Shown here piece by piece: positions 38,012 through 46,376 of a DNA stretch of 64,000 bases. Positions within the stretch are counted from its first letter, which is position 1. Each line of letters begins with the position of its first letter. The translations under genes were made by a program, and so were the position numbers. Below the pieces are notes generated by a model that was not told where the DNA came from, did not search any database, and saw nothing but the letters and a program-made list of their open reading frames with translations. Source of the DNA: Microbacterium testaceum StLB037 (GTDB lineage Bacteria > Actinomycetota > Actinomycetes > Actinomycetales > Microbacteriaceae). Where the stretch lies: positions 744,001 through 808,000 of the forward strand of contig NC_015125.1 in NCBI RefSeq assembly GCF_000202635.1. The letters are read 5' to 3'.

Positions 38012-38081
38012 CCGAACCCGCCCTCCTCGACGACCGCCGGGACCGAGCCTAAGTTCGGCGGTGCCGTGCCCGAAAGCGGGA

Positions 38082-38561
38082 TCACCAGAAACCGCGGTGC
38101 GGCTGAGCGGCTGCCTCCTCCAGGTGCGGCCCCGAGACCTCGATCGCGCGTGTGCCGTGCGCGAAGACCTCGCGCGACGGAAGGTCGAGCGCGGTGCCGT
38201 CGTCCTCGGGCCCGGCGAGGGCGATGAGCCCAGTCCCCGACAGCGCGTAGACCACGCGGCCGATCCCCGCCCAGAAGATCGCGCCGCAGCACATCGCGCA
38301 GGGCTCGCACGACGTGTAGAGAGTGGATGCCGGCAACTCGGCGGCATCCAGGTCCTTCCACACGCGACGCACGAGGTTCGTCTCGGCGTGACCGGTCACG
38401 TCTCGCTCGGTGAGCACCGTGTTCTCGGCCTCGACGACCCGGCCGTCGGCGGTCACGAGGAGCGCGCCGAACGGGTGGTTGCCGTGCTCGCGGGCGAGCT
38501 GCGACAGCGCGATCGCGCGGTGGAGGTGGGCGAGGTCTGTCGCGTCGATGGTGTCGGCCAT
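38082..38561 (-). CDS. nucleoside/guanine deaminase family zinc protein
   Basis: The 159-residue protein belongs to the cytidine deaminase superfamily. HAE (GHAETN, near residue 57) supplies a zinc His and catalytic Glu, and CEPCAMCC supplies the zinc Cys pair. The pattern HPFGALLVTADGRVV fits the guanine deaminase/tRNA-adenosine deaminase branch. No operon partner is obvious. Confidence 0.88.
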   Translation of the reverse strand: MADTIDATDLAHLHRAIALSQLAREHGNHPFGALLVTADGRVVEAENTVLTERDVTGHAETNLVRRVWKDLDAAELPASTLYTSCEPCAMCCGAIFWAGIGRVVYALSGTGLIALAGPEDDGTALDLPSREVFAHGTRAIEVSGPHLEEAAAQPHRGFW

Positions 38562-38720
38562 GGAGTCGATGATGGCGGGTCGAGGGTCGCAGCGGGAAGA
38601 AGGCAGAGCGTTGCAGACGCGGGACCGATCCTGAGCGGTTCCTGAAATCGCTGGCGCTCGCAGGCTTTCCGAGGAACCGTGGAGAGAGAGCAGCGATCGC
38701 ATCCGAGGAGGTGAAGCAAT

Positions 38721-38948
38721 ATGACCCCGCAACATCGCCATCGCCTGTGGTTCGCCGCGGTCCTCGCGTTCATCGTCCTGATGTCGGGGACGGCGCCGAT
38801 CTTCGCGCGAGACGGCTTCGCGGCCGGACTCGGAATGCTCGCCGTGTCGGCGGTGCTCCCCGCCCTCGTCATCGGAATCGTCGGATACATCTGGACGGGG
38901 AATGACCGCGAGGCGGCCCGCACCGGAATCCCCCGACAACACCTTTAG
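38721..38948 (+). CDS. small membrane protein
   Basis: A 75-residue protein with two hydrophobic segments (residues 9-27 and 36-58) and a strong GAGGAGGTG ribosome binding site. Function is not recognised. Confidence 0.65.
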   Translation: MTPQHRHRLWFAAVLAFIVLMSGTAPIFARDGFAAGLGMLAVSAVLPALVIGIVGYIWTGNDREAARTGIPRQHL

Positions 38949-39015
38949 CGTGCGCCGGTGCGGCGATCTGCCGGGAGGGGACAGAATTGCGCCCCCGGGC
39001 CGTTAGTCTCAACGC

Positions 39016-39336
39016 ATGACGTGCTCGCGCCCCACCTTCGCCGAAATCACGGAATGGGTCGCTGATTACGAAAAGCACGACCATGTCGCCCACGCGACGG
39101 TGCACGTCCTTCCCCAGGAAGACCCCGAGCACCTCGAATCAGGAATCGTCGCCGTCCACCTGAATCACGGCCCCGCGTCGATCTATCTGAACGTCGATTG
39201 CGATCGGAAATGGACGGCTGCCCTCACGGAGCGGTCCGGGGAATTCCCGCTTTCGGGCGGGCATCTCATCGCTCTCGGTGAGGAGCTCCTGACCACCGGC
39301 CGCCTCTGCGAGTACCTGCAGTCGCGGACGGACTGA
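39016..39336 (+). CDS. hypothetical protein
   Basis: A 106-residue soluble protein of unknown family. A TTAGTC hexamer eight bases before the ATG suggests a leaderless transcript. Composition is mixed alpha/beta, with a His-rich N-terminal half. Confidence 0.55.
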   Translation: MTCSRPTFAEITEWVADYEKHDHVAHATVHVLPQEDPEHLESGIVAVHLNHGPASIYLNVDCDRKWTAALTERSGEFPLSGGHLIALGEELLTTGRLCEYLQSRTD

Positions 39337-39397
39337 CCCGCCCCGGGCGCCGAGCCCTCGCGCGAGCTGGATACCCGCCCATCGGCCGGCCGTCGGA

Positions 39398-39562
39398 TCA
39401 GCGCCCGAGCAGGCGCGAGAAGAATCCTCCCGTCGAGGGCTCATTCTCGTGGCCCTTGCAGCGGTCCTTCTGGGGCACACCGCGCATCACCTGATCGACG
39501 TGTTGGCCGCACCCGGCCCACGTCACCTTGCCACACGTCGTACAGGTCACCTGTCGGCACAT
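39398..39562 (-). CDS. small Cys-rich zinc-ribbon-like protein
   Basis: A 54-residue protein opening with CRQVTCTTCGKVTWAGCG, then a conserved QHVDQVMRGVP stretch and a further Cys, ending in basic residues. Such short proteins are widespread in actinobacteria and of unknown function. It is divergent from the CoA-disulfide reductase gene; its start lies 57 bases from the CstR operator. Confidence 0.7.
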   Translation of the reverse strand: MCRQVTCTTCGKVTWAGCGQHVDQVMRGVPQKDRCKGHENEPSTGGFFSRLLGR

Positions 39563-39618
39563 CCGCCGTCTCCGTTCGTCGATACACGACCGCACGGTGC
39601 GATCGCCGGGTCGAGATA

Positions 39619-39637
39619 ATACCCCCCGGGGTATACT
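39619..39637 (+). promoter_or_regulatory. CstR/CsoR-type operator overlapping a -10 element
   Basis: ATACCCCCCGGGGTAT (39619-39634) is the G-tract palindrome recognised by CsoR-family repressors. It overlaps a TATACT -10 hexamer (39632-39637) that lies only eight bases before the ATG of the CoA-disulfide reductase gene, so the transcript is probably leaderless and repressed directly by the CsoR-family gene downstream. Confidence 0.75.
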
Positions 39638-39644
39638 GACACAC

Positions 39645-41279
39645 ATGAGGACGATCATCATCGGTGGAGTCGCGGCAGGCATGAGCGCGGCAACACGACT
39701 CCGCCGACTCGACGAGGACCGACAGATCACGGTCTACGAGCGGGGCGCTCACGTGTCCTTCGCCAACTGCGGGCTGCCGTATCACATCGGGGGTGTGATA
39801 CCCGAGCGCGCGTCTCTGCTTCTGCAGACACCCGAATCGTTCGCGAGCAGGTTCGCGATCGACGTGCACGTCAGGCACGAGGTACGGGCGATCGATACCG
39901 CCGCCCAGACAGTAACCGTCCGCGACCTCGAGACCGGCATCGACCGGGTCGAGGGGTACGAGGATCTGATCATCGCGAGCGGAGCGACCGCGGGTCCGGG
40001 CGCATCCGCGCCGCACATCCCCACCCACACGCTCCGCAGCGTCGACGACGTCGACCTCGTGCTCGAAGTGCTCGCCGACGCCGGGCCGGAACCGCGCGTC
40101 CTGGTGGTCGGCGCGGGGTTCATCGGGCTGGAGGCGGTGGAGAACCTCCGCGCGCGCGGCGCCCGGGTGACACTCGTGTCCCGCGGTCGACAGGTCCTCT
40201 CGCCGCTGGATCCGGAGATGGCGGCACCGGTTCTCGCCCTTCTGCGCGACGCGGGCGTCGACGTCCGCCTCGGCGTGACGGTCACGGGGGCGGAGCCCGG
40301 CCTCGTGCACCTCAGCGACGGGGAACGCGTCGAGGCGGTGCTGGTCGTCGAGGCCAGCGGCGTCCGGCCGGACTCCGCTCTGGCCGCAGCGGCAGGCATC
40401 CGCCTCGGCAACACCGGCGGAATCGCCGTCGATTCCCACCACCGCACCTCTGCTCCGCACGTGTGGGCGGTCGGCGACGGCGTCGAGAAGAAGGATCACG
40501 TCGACGGCATCCCGACCCTGGTGACGATGGCGGGCCTGGCGAACCGACACGGACGTGCCGCCGCAGACGACATCGCCGGAAGGACACCGGATGCCACGGC
40601 TCCCGCGCTCAGCACGGCGATCCTCGGTCTGCTCGGAACCACCGTCGCCCTCGTCGGCTGGAACGAACGTCGCTTGGTCGCTGCGGGACGTCCTCACCGG
40701 GTCATCCACACCCACCCCGCCTCGCACGCGACCTATTACCCCGGCGCGGAGTCGATGGCGATCAAACTGCTCGTCGACCCAGGGACCGACCGGATCCTCG
40801 GCGCTCAGATCGTCGGCGGCACGGGCGTCGACAAGCGTATCGACGTCATCGCCGTCGCGATGGCGGCCGGACTCACCGCCACCGCCCTCTCGCAGCTCGA
40901 ACTCGCCTACGCACCGCAGTACGGATCCGCGAAAGACCCGGTCAACATGCTCGGTTACGTGGCGGAGAATCTCGCGACGGGTACCACGCGCTCGCTGCAA
41001 TGGCACGAACTCGCGTCCGCGATGGAAGGAGGTGCGCTCCTCGTCGACGTCCGCAGCCCGACCGAGTACACGGCGGGCGCGATCCCCGGATCACGCAACA
41101 TCCCCCTCGATGAGCTGCGCGCACGACACGATGAACTGCTCGGTCGGCCGATCATCGTGCACTGCCAGGTGGGACAACGCGGTCACACCGCCGCGCGTCT
41201 CCTCACACAGCTCGGCCACGACGTCCGTAATCTCGACGGTGGCTACCGCACCTGGGTGGCCGGCGCGGCCGCCGCGTGA
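39645..41279 (+). CDS. CoA-disulfide/persulfide reductase-rhodanese fusion
   Basis: This 544-residue flavoprotein starts with a FAD motif (IIIGGVAAGMSAATRLR) and carries the single redox Cys42 in SFANCGLPYHIGG, typical of CoA-disulfide reductases. After the dimerisation domain a rhodanese domain (residues 455-544) has its catalytic Cys near 507 in IIVHCQVGQRG. Such fusions reduce CoA or bacillithiol/mycothiol persulfides and polysulfides. The start at 39645 follows the operator/-10 element; the downstream CstR-type repressor supports a reactive-sulfur response. Confidence 0.93.
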   Translation: MRTIIIGGVAAGMSAATRLRRLDEDRQITVYERGAHVSFANCGLPYHIGGVIPERASLLLQTPESFASRFAIDVHVRHEVRAIDTAAQTVTVRDLETGIDRVEGYEDLIIASGATAGPGASAPHIPTHTLRSVDDVDLVLEVLADAGPEPRVLVVGAGFIGLEAVENLRARGARVTLVSRGRQVLSPLDPEMAAPVLALLRDAGVDVRLGVTVTGAEPGLVHLSDGERVEAVLVVEASGVRPDSALAAAAGIRLGNTGGIAVDSHHRTSAPHVWAVGDGVEKKDHVDGIPTLVTMAGLANRHGRAAADDIAGRTPDATAPALSTAILGLLGTTVALVGWNERRLVAAGRPHRVIHTHPASHATYYPGAESMAIKLLVDPGTDRILGAQIVGGTGVDKRIDVIAVAMAAGLTATALSQLELAYAPQYGSAKDPVNMLGYVAENLATGTTRSLQWHELASAMEGGALLVDVRSPTEYTAGAIPGSRNIPLDELRARHDELLGRPIIVHCQVGQRGHTAARLLTQLGHDVRNLDGGYRTWVAGAAAA

Positions 41280-41308
41280 ACCATCCCAACCACCACACAG
41301 GAGAAGCC

Positions 41309-41353
41309 ATGCACCAGTCCACGGCCGACACCCGCCGAGGGGGAACCGCGTGA
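41309..41353 (+). CDS. 14-residue mini-ORF coupled to the CstR-type gene
   Basis: ATG at 41309 has a CAGGAGAAGCC ribosome binding site and encodes MHQSTADTRRGGTA. Its TGA overlaps the GTG of the following repressor gene (GTGA). It may serve only to deliver ribosomes to a repressor start that lacks its own ribosome binding site, or be the remnant of a deleted gene. Confidence 0.45.
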   Translation: MHQSTADTRRGGTA

Positions 41354-41661
41354 GCGAGTCGGAACGCGCACTCCACGACCCTCAAGCGGTCCGGAAGATC
41401 GCCAACCGCCTCAAGCGCGCGCAGGGACAACTCACCGCCGTCATCGCGGCGGTCGAGCGGGGCGGCGACTGCCGCGAAGTCGTCACGCAACTCGCCGCGG
41501 TGAGCAGCGCGATCGACCGCGCTGGCTTCGCCATCATCTCCACCGCAATGCGCGAGTGCCTGACCGACGGCGCTGCCGACGACGGCTCGGCATCCGGAGC
41601 CGACGGCGCGAACCGCCTGACCGTCGAGGAACTGGAGAAGCTCTTCCTCAATCTCGCGTAA
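41350..41661 (+). CDS. cstR: CsoR-family repressor, CstR (persulfide-sensing) type
   Basis: The 103-residue all-helical protein has the family signature KIANRLKRAQGQLTAV. Copper-sensing CsoR uses Cys-His-Cys; here the positions are Cys41, Ala66 and Cys70, so the copper His is missing and the two-Cys arrangement of CstR remains. This fits the neighbouring persulfide reductase and the G-tract operator. The GTG start overlaps the mini-ORF stop. Confidence 0.85.
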   Translation: MSESERALHDPQAVRKIANRLKRAQGQLTAVIAAVERGGDCREVVTQLAAVSSAIDRAGFAIISTAMRECLTDGAADDGSASGADGANRLTVEELEKLFLNLA

Positions 41662-42095
41662 AGGGCTCGGCAACGTCGGAATGAGCAGGGGCTAAGGGGG
41701 CCGTCGTCGTCGCGATCGCGAAGCTGTCGCCTCGGGGCGCGGTGTGCGCGCGAAGCGTGCCGGCCGCCACTGCGTGGGAGAGTCCGGCGGGCGACGCACG
41801 CCCGAACACAGATACGCGCCGGCCTCAACACCGACCTGCTCACGCTCCGCGCCCTGACGAATCAGAAGATCACGGCGATCAGCAAGATCGACTCCGACGC
41901 CCTAGGCGCGTGGCGCCGCGGAGACCCCGAGGTGACCCGGCGTCTCGCCGGTCTGGAGTTGAGGTCCGTCGGCATCCGCGTTCCGTAGGCCGTTCCGGCC
42001 GGGCGCGGCGTCGCAGCGCGTCGACCGCCTCGCCTTGAGATGCACCCTCGCCGCTCGGTGTCGATCACCCGACCGATGCGCGACGGACGAGCGCG
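41662..42095. other. gene-poor stretch with a possible gene remnant
   Basis: No complete gene is supported. On the plus strand about 41800-41988 encodes, without a convincing start, a stretch ending LRALTNQKITAISKIDSDAL and a helical tail to a TAG at 41986-41988; it reads like the C-terminus of a lost protein. Confidence 0.35.
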
Positions 42096-42389
42096 TCAGG
42101 AGGCGATGTCCACCGAGACGAAGTGCCGCAGCTCGAGCGGACGCGACAGGAAGCGCTCCTCGTCCGGAAACGTCACGGGACGCGTGCGCCACTCTTTCCC
42201 GGCGTATCCCTCATGCGCCCCAGCGCTCACGTACTGCTCATGTCGAGCATCGACGTCGTCGACGAGGATCTCGTGCCGCAGCATCCCCGGATAGGTCTCG
42301 GGGAACGATGTCACGAGTTCGGTCAGGCGGGCGAGAAACTCCTCCTCCTCCCCCTCGCGCAGATGGGCTTCGGAGACGCGGACGATCAT
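42096..42389 (-). CDS. antibiotic biosynthesis monooxygenase (ABM) domain protein
   Basis: A 97-residue ferredoxin-like fold protein: MIVRVSEAHLREGEEEEF, a central FPETYPGMLRHEIL strand and a C-terminal HFVS strand resemble the ABM superfamily of small cofactor-free monooxygenases and related stress proteins. No partner gene gives a substrate. Confidence 0.7.
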   Translation of the reverse strand: MIVRVSEAHLREGEEEEFLARLTELVTSFPETYPGMLRHEILVDDVDARHEQYVSAGAHEGYAGKEWRTRPVTFPDEERFLSRPLELRHFVSVDIAS

Positions 42390-42542
42390 GACGCCGACGT
42401 GACGATCGACCGCGCCGCACCGCCGTCGGATTCCTGCCGGCGAAGCCGCTTCCGTGACAGAGATACGAGAACCCGCAGCCCACGCCCTACCGGATCGCCT
42501 GCAACGATTGGTGTTTCATCCGCAAAAGGGAGAGCACGCCGC

Positions 42543-42752
42543 ATGACAATCGAACCCGGCATCTACGAACACTTCAAGGGCCAGCGCTACGAGGTGTTCG
42601 GCACGACGAGGCACTCCGAGACCGAGGAGGTCTTCGTGTCGTACCGCAAGCTTTACGACGACTACTCGTTCTGGGTTCGTCCGGTCGACATGTTCACCGG
42701 CGACGTCGAGCGCGAGGGCTATTCTGGGCCTCGCTTTCGCCGCATCCTTTAG
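42543..42752 (+). CDS. DUF1653 family protein
   Basis: A 69-residue protein with the family pattern GIYEHFKGQRYEVFGTTRHSE and VSYRKLYDDYSFWVRPVDMF. Function of DUF1653 is unknown. It is a single-domain protein with an ATG supported by a short AAAGGGAG ribosome binding site. Confidence 0.9.
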   Translation: MTIEPGIYEHFKGQRYEVFGTTRHSETEEVFVSYRKLYDDYSFWVRPVDMFTGDVEREGYSGPRFRRIL

Positions 42753-42972
42753 CATCCGGCACGTCTCGGGAGCCGGTCGGGGAGCTCGGCACACACAGGG
42801 GGTCGAAGGCTCCCTGCCCGAAGGCCAGCGCGCTTCGACAGCGATTCAGCGCTGAGCAGCGGCGCAGAACCTCCGCGATGCGCACAAACTCCGTCGGCAT
42901 CCGTCCGTTCTGGCTGAGGTTGCGCGCATCGCAGACGATATGGACCGGCGTCCTCGCGTCGACGCAGGAAGA

Positions 42973-42996
42973 CGGATGCCGGGCCCCCGGCATCCG
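42973..42996. terminator. GGATGCC-type hairpin in a 385-base gene-free gap
   Basis: Arms 42973-42983 and 42986-42996 are perfect over 11 bases. The gap 42753-43137 holds no supported gene; this hairpin is the only structure found and may end the DUF1653 transcript. Confidence 0.5.
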
Positions 42997-43137
42997 CATT
43001 GCACAACGCCTTACCAGCAACCGATCAACCTGCTGCGAGCACTGTCACGTGACGGCGACCCCGCGTACGATCGCCCTACGCCGGAGTCCCTCCGCGGCAT
43101 CCGGTCCCTCCGTCACAACGAGCACTCGGGAGAAGCA

Positions 43138-43539
43138 ATGGACACGATGGCCATGATGAAGTCGATGGACATGGGCGAGATGACCATGGACATGGATGCC
43201 ATGCAGGAATGCATGCAGTCCCTGAACGCGTGCGCGATGGCCGCGGCGATGTGCGCCGGCAGCGACATGATGCACGGCCCCGAGATGGCCACGTGCTGCG
43301 CCATGTGCTCGAACATGGTCGAGATGGCTCAGGCGACGATGCACATGATGATGCGTCCGGCAGGCATGAACATGGACGTGATGAGCGCCATGATGACCGC
43401 CTGCATGACCATGGGCAAGGCCTGCGCCGCCGAGTGCCGCGCCCACGCCGACATGGACGAAATGTGCCGCTACTGCGCGATGGCCTGCGACGACATGGTC
43501 ATGAAGTGCGAGGCCATGATGGCCTCGATGACGGCGTAA
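43138..43539 (+). CDS. copper-storage-like four-helix protein, Met/Cys-rich (copy 1)
   Basis: A 133-residue protein with 13 Cys arranged along helices (patterns CMQSLNAC, CCAMC, CAAEC, CRYCAMAC) and a Met-rich N-terminus (MDTMAMMKSMDMGEMTMDMD). This matches Csp-type copper storage bundles, which line the core of a four-helix tetramer with Cys; 13 is also the Cys number of Csp1 as I recall it. No signal peptide is present, so a cytosolic Csp3-like location is likely. A GGGAGAAG ribosome binding site precedes the ATG. A truncated copy lies at 54067. Confidence 0.8.
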   Translation: MDTMAMMKSMDMGEMTMDMDAMQECMQSLNACAMAAAMCAGSDMMHGPEMATCCAMCSNMVEMAQATMHMMMRPAGMNMDVMSAMMTACMTMGKACAAECRAHADMDEMCRYCAMACDDMVMKCEAMMASMTA

Positions 43540-43850
43540 CCCGCCGCTTACGCGACGCGCGCGGTTGTAATGACCGTCGCCGCGCTTAGAAGTTCGGCGA
43601 CCGGGTGGTAAGCCACGGGCTCCCCCTCCGCGATGTCGACGGCCGGGCCGATTACCCGCAGTGCCACCGTCGCGCCGTTCAGCAGCGCGACGGTCGCCGT
43701 CGTGCCATCGGCGTCGACCACGAGTCCGTCCCACCACGCCGAGGGATTCGAGGCTGCCATGCAGCGCTGGATCGGGTGGACTGTCGACGAGATCGTGCGG
43801 GACATGGCTTCACCTGCCTTCGAAGGGGTTGGTGAGACGAAGCTACGGGA
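43189..43850. repeat. duplicated segment, copy 1
   Basis: This stretch is nearly identical to 54065-54765 in direct orientation. It includes most of the copper-storage-like gene, all of the convergent 85-residue gene and the first bases upstream of it. Homology begins abruptly at ACATGGATGCC. Confidence 0.8.
43548..43805 (-). CDS. 85-residue hypothetical protein (copy 1)
   Basis: A soluble protein with a beta-rich middle (WWDGLVVDADGTTATVALLNG), unknown in function. It converges with the copper-storage-like gene, eight bases apart, and the pair is duplicated together at 54.1-54.7 kb, so the two probably work in the same process. Confidence 0.6.
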   Translation of the reverse strand: MSRTISSTVHPIQRCMAASNPSAWWDGLVVDADGTTATVALLNGATVALRVIGPAVDIAEGEPVAYHPVAELLSAATVITTARVA

Positions 43851-43902
43851 TGCCATGGAGCCGGGCGATCTGGGGCGTAGTGGGGCGTAACACCGCGCTG
43901 CC

Positions 43903-44073
43903 TCAACCGTGGCCGGAGAAGTAGACGACGAGCCCCGGTATCGATAAGCCCACCAATGCGGCGATGAGAAGCCACGCACCGATCAATCGTCGGCGTTCGC
44001 GTCGGCGCGCAGCTTCCCGCCCTTCGCGCAACACCTGTGAAGCGGCCGCGACGTCTCGACGCGGGGCGTTCAC
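43903..44073 (-). CDS. small membrane protein, last gene of the peptide operon
   Basis: A 56-residue protein with a basic N-terminal helix (REAARRRERRR) and one hydrophobic segment (about residues 34-52), ending FSGHG. The GTG at 44073 overlaps the methyltransferase stop (GTGA); a GTG eight codons upstream is less likely. It ends the overlapping seven-gene chain that starts with the peptide precursor. Function unknown; an accessory or immunity role is possible. Confidence 0.6.
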   Translation of the reverse strand: MNAPRRDVAAASQVLREGREAARRRERRRLIGAWLLIAALVGLSIPGLVVYFSGHG

Positions 44074-44624
44074 CGGATCCGGGGCAGCAACATCCACGGG
44101 GTCTCCTTGACGTAGTCGACATGGCTCGCGCCGAACTCCGCACGAAGGATCTCTTCCTCGATCGCGACGCGGACGACGACGCCGCCCACCAGTGGCGCGA
44201 TGAACAGCAGACCGAGCACCCCGCCGCCGACCAGCGCAAGACCGCTGAACGCAAGCAGAAGTGCCGCGTACCCGGGGTGTCGGATCACGGCGTACGGCCC
44301 CGATGTAACGAGGCGGGGTGCCTCGCTCACCTCGCGGGGTGTGAGCTGGAATCGCTCACCGAGGACTCGCATCGCGACGACCCGCAAGGCGATCCCGCTC
44401 GCCGCGATCCCGACTCCGATCGCCAGGGCAGGCAAGCCCGGCGGAGAACAGCGGATCAGGGCGAGCAGGGGCGGTCCGACGATGGCGACGACTGTCAGCA
44501 TCTGCGCGAGTCGGTCGGTCGCCTCACCCCGCGGCGAGCGCGACCCGCTTCGCGCCGGGGCGAACGCGAGCTCTGTAAGGGCGAGGAGCAGGGCGAGTAC
44601 CGTCCATGCGACGAGCTCACTCAT
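44070..44624 (-). CDS. isoprenylcysteine carboxyl methyltransferase (ICMT) family membrane enzyme
   Basis: A 184-residue protein with four to five membrane segments. The SAM-binding C-terminal half has the family pattern TSGPYAVIRHPGYAALLLAFSG and the closing EEEILRAEFGASHVDYVKETPW. Eukaryotic ICMT methylates the carboxyl group of a C-terminal prenyl-cysteine; bacterial homologues mostly lack a known substrate. Here it is co-transcribed with a precursor peptide whose last residue is Cys. Its start overlaps the previous gene by eight bases. Confidence 0.8.
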   Translation of the reverse strand: MSELVAWTVLALLLALTELAFAPARSGSRSPRGEATDRLAQMLTVVAIVGPPLLALIRCSPPGLPALAIGVGIAASGIALRVVAMRVLGERFQLTPREVSEAPRLVTSGPYAVIRHPGYAALLLAFSGLALVGGGVLGLLFIAPLVGGVVVRVAIEEEILRAEFGASHVDYVKETPWMLLPRIR

Positions 44625-44934
44625 GCGACACCTCACGCGCGAGGGCGATGAGGGACAGCAGAATGCCGACCACTGCTGGGACGATGAGCATCACCAGCAA
44701 TCCCCACTCGGGGCGCACGCCGAACCGTCCCTCGTTGTGGAAGCCCTCGAAAAGCGGCAGCCCGACGAAGCCTGCAGGGATGACCACGCCGTTAACCGCG
44801 GCCCGCGCCGATTCGGACACTCCGACGAAGATGGCTCCGGTGATGACGATCGCGACCCCCCAGAGGGCGATCGAGATCACTCCTGGCCAGATCATGGTGC
44901 GGCGGACGATTCGACGGGCGTTCGTCGTCTTCAT
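44617..44934 (-). CDS. small membrane protein in the peptide operon
   Basis: A 105-residue protein with a basic start (KTTNARRIVRR) and three hydrophobic segments (about residues 16-40, 45-62 and 78-98). No family recognised. It starts in ATGA overlap with the ABC permease stop, and its own stop lies within the start region of the methyltransferase gene. Possible roles are export accessory or self-protection. Confidence 0.65.
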   Translation of the reverse strand: MKTTNARRIVRRTMIWPGVISIALWGVAIVITGAIFVGVSESARAAVNGVVIPAGFVGLPLFEGFHNEGRFGVRPEWGLLVMLIVPAVVGILLSLIALAREVSHE

Positions 44935-46376
44935 ATGGAGAGACCCCTTTCTTTTGAGAGAACCGGTCGCCAGCGCACGCGTTCTGCGATGACGGCCAGC
45001 AGGACGGATGCCGCCAGAAGGACGACGCTCAGGGCGACGAGGAGCCCCGGGCGATCGGTACCAATCGGCTGGAGAGTGAGGGAAAGGGCCAGATAAGCGC
45101 CGATCGAGGCTCCCCCACTCAGTCCCTGTCCGAGGACGTTTCGCGGGCCGACCGGCACGACTGCACCCAGGCCTGTCGCGACAGCTGCGCTGACGGCCCA
45201 CGTCCCGATGGACCGGAGAGCCGACGCGGTCGGATCCGACGAGCCGAGGAAGAGCACAGCGCCGGGCGCGGCAACCAGCATCGCCACGATGACCACGACG
45301 AACGAGGTCGAGAGCGCCCAGGACGTCGGATCCATCACCAGCAGCCGTTGTACGGGAAGCGAGCCGGGGTAAAGACCGCGGATCGGTCGGGCTGCAGCGA
45401 CAGCGAAGATGCCGACAAGGAGCAGAACAATGCCTTCGGTCTGCGCGCGCACCTCCGACGGGATCCAGAAGGAGATCACCACGAGGAAGACGTTCATCAG
45501 GGCGGCCAAGGCGACGTTCGCCCGCAGTGACGAGTCGCGCAGGGCGTACAACAGTTCTCCCCAGACCCGGTGGTGCCCCTTCCACCGCACCCGGAGAACG
45601 GGGGCTCGACGCGAGCCAGGCGAGAACAGGAAGAGCATCGCCACACCGACCACTGCCCCGGCGCCCCCGACGATCGCCGTCACCGCCGTGCCCGTGCTGA
45701 GAGTCCCGCGGAGCGTGTCCACCAGGGTCACGGTCAGGGGTAGAGGGACGAGCGGATCTCCGCCCGCCAAGGCACGAAGTGCATAGCCCGTCTGCGCACA
45801 GAATGCGGCGCCCCACAGGAGGAGGACGGTCGGGAAGCGCACGGCATCCCATCGCGGCGATCCGAGCAGGACGCACACTCCGAGATACGGGATGCCGATG
45901 GTGATGAGGCCGGCCCCGAGCGACACGGCCACGAGAAGAAACGCCTCGGCGGTCGAGCGGCCGATGCTGAGCAGCGCTGCCACCGCAGGTGCCAGCGGGA
46001 CTCCGAGGACGAGTGTGGCGATTGCGAGCGACGGAAAGTGCACGAGGAACGCCGCCTCGCGCTGCCGGACGGGCAAGCCTGCCAGAGCACGCTCGACGCT
46101 GCCCGAGCGGTCCCGGGTGGCCTCCATCGCCATGACGGCGGCACCTGCGAGGAGAGCGACAGCGACACCATCTGCGGGCGGGTAGAGAGCGATCACCAGC
46201 GGGTCGTCGGGCGGATGAAACCGGATGACGACGGTACCGACGGCGAATGCGCCAATCGCCGCGAGAAGGAGAGGAAGGTAAAGACGCCACCGCGGCCACG
46301 TCACGTGCTGGGTGCGGGTGAGGCGACGTAGCGCGACGGCGCCTATTCCAGGCGAGAGGCGGCCGATTGCCATCAT
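44931..46376 (-). CDS. ABC-type membrane protein (SkfF/YydJ-like) of the peptide operon
   Basis: A 481-residue protein with about 12 hydrophobic segments in two halves, separated by a hydrophilic loop (SPGSRRAPVLRVRWKGHHR). Size and layout resemble large permeases such as SkfF that work with a separate ATPase in peptide export or immunity. Assignment rests on context more than on motifs. Start and stop overlap the neighbouring genes (ATGA both sides). Confidence 0.7.
   Translation of the reverse strand: MMAIGRLSPGIGAVALRRLTRTQHVTWPRWRLYLPLLLAAIGAFAVGTVVIRFHPPDDPLVIALYPPADGVAVALLAGAAVMAMEATRDRSGSVERALAGLPVRQREAAFLVHFPSLAIATLVLGVPLAPAVAALLSIGRSTAEAFLLVAVSLGAGLITIGIPYLGVCVLLGSPRWDAVRFPTVLLLWGAAFCAQTGYALRALAGGDPLVPLPLTVTLVDTLRGTLSTGTAVTAIVGGAGAVVGVAMLFLFSPGSRRAPVLRVRWKGHHRVWGELLYALRDSSLRANVALAALMNVFLVVISFWIPSEVRAQTEGIVLLLVGIFAVAAARPIRGLYPGSLPVQRLLVMDPTSWALSTSFVVVIVAMLVAAPGAVLFLGSSDPTASALRSIGTWAVSAAVATGLGAVVPVGPRNVLGQGLSGGASIGAYLALSLTLQPIGTDRPGLLVALSVVLLAASVLLAVIAERVRWRPVLSKERGLSI

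Noticed and set aside
38453..38923. A 156-codon minus-strand frame overlapping the deaminase gene start
   Set aside because: It is out of frame with the deaminase and antisense to the small membrane protein gene that has a strong ribosome binding site.
41350..41661. Copper-sensing CsoR controlling the nearby copper-storage-like gene
   Set aside because: The His of the copper site is Ala66, the operator sits at the persulfide reductase gene, and no similar G-tract operator was seen upstream of the copper-storage-like gene.
42694..43020. A 108-codon minus-strand frame in the gap before the copper-storage-like gene
   Set aside because: No domain, no ribosome binding site, and a perfect GGATGCC hairpin lies within it.
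43045..43737. A His/Gly-rich minus-strand frame opposite the copper-storage-like gene
   Set aside because: The His repeats are simply the antisense of ATG-rich Met codons (CAT); it reappears antisense to copy 2 for the same reason.
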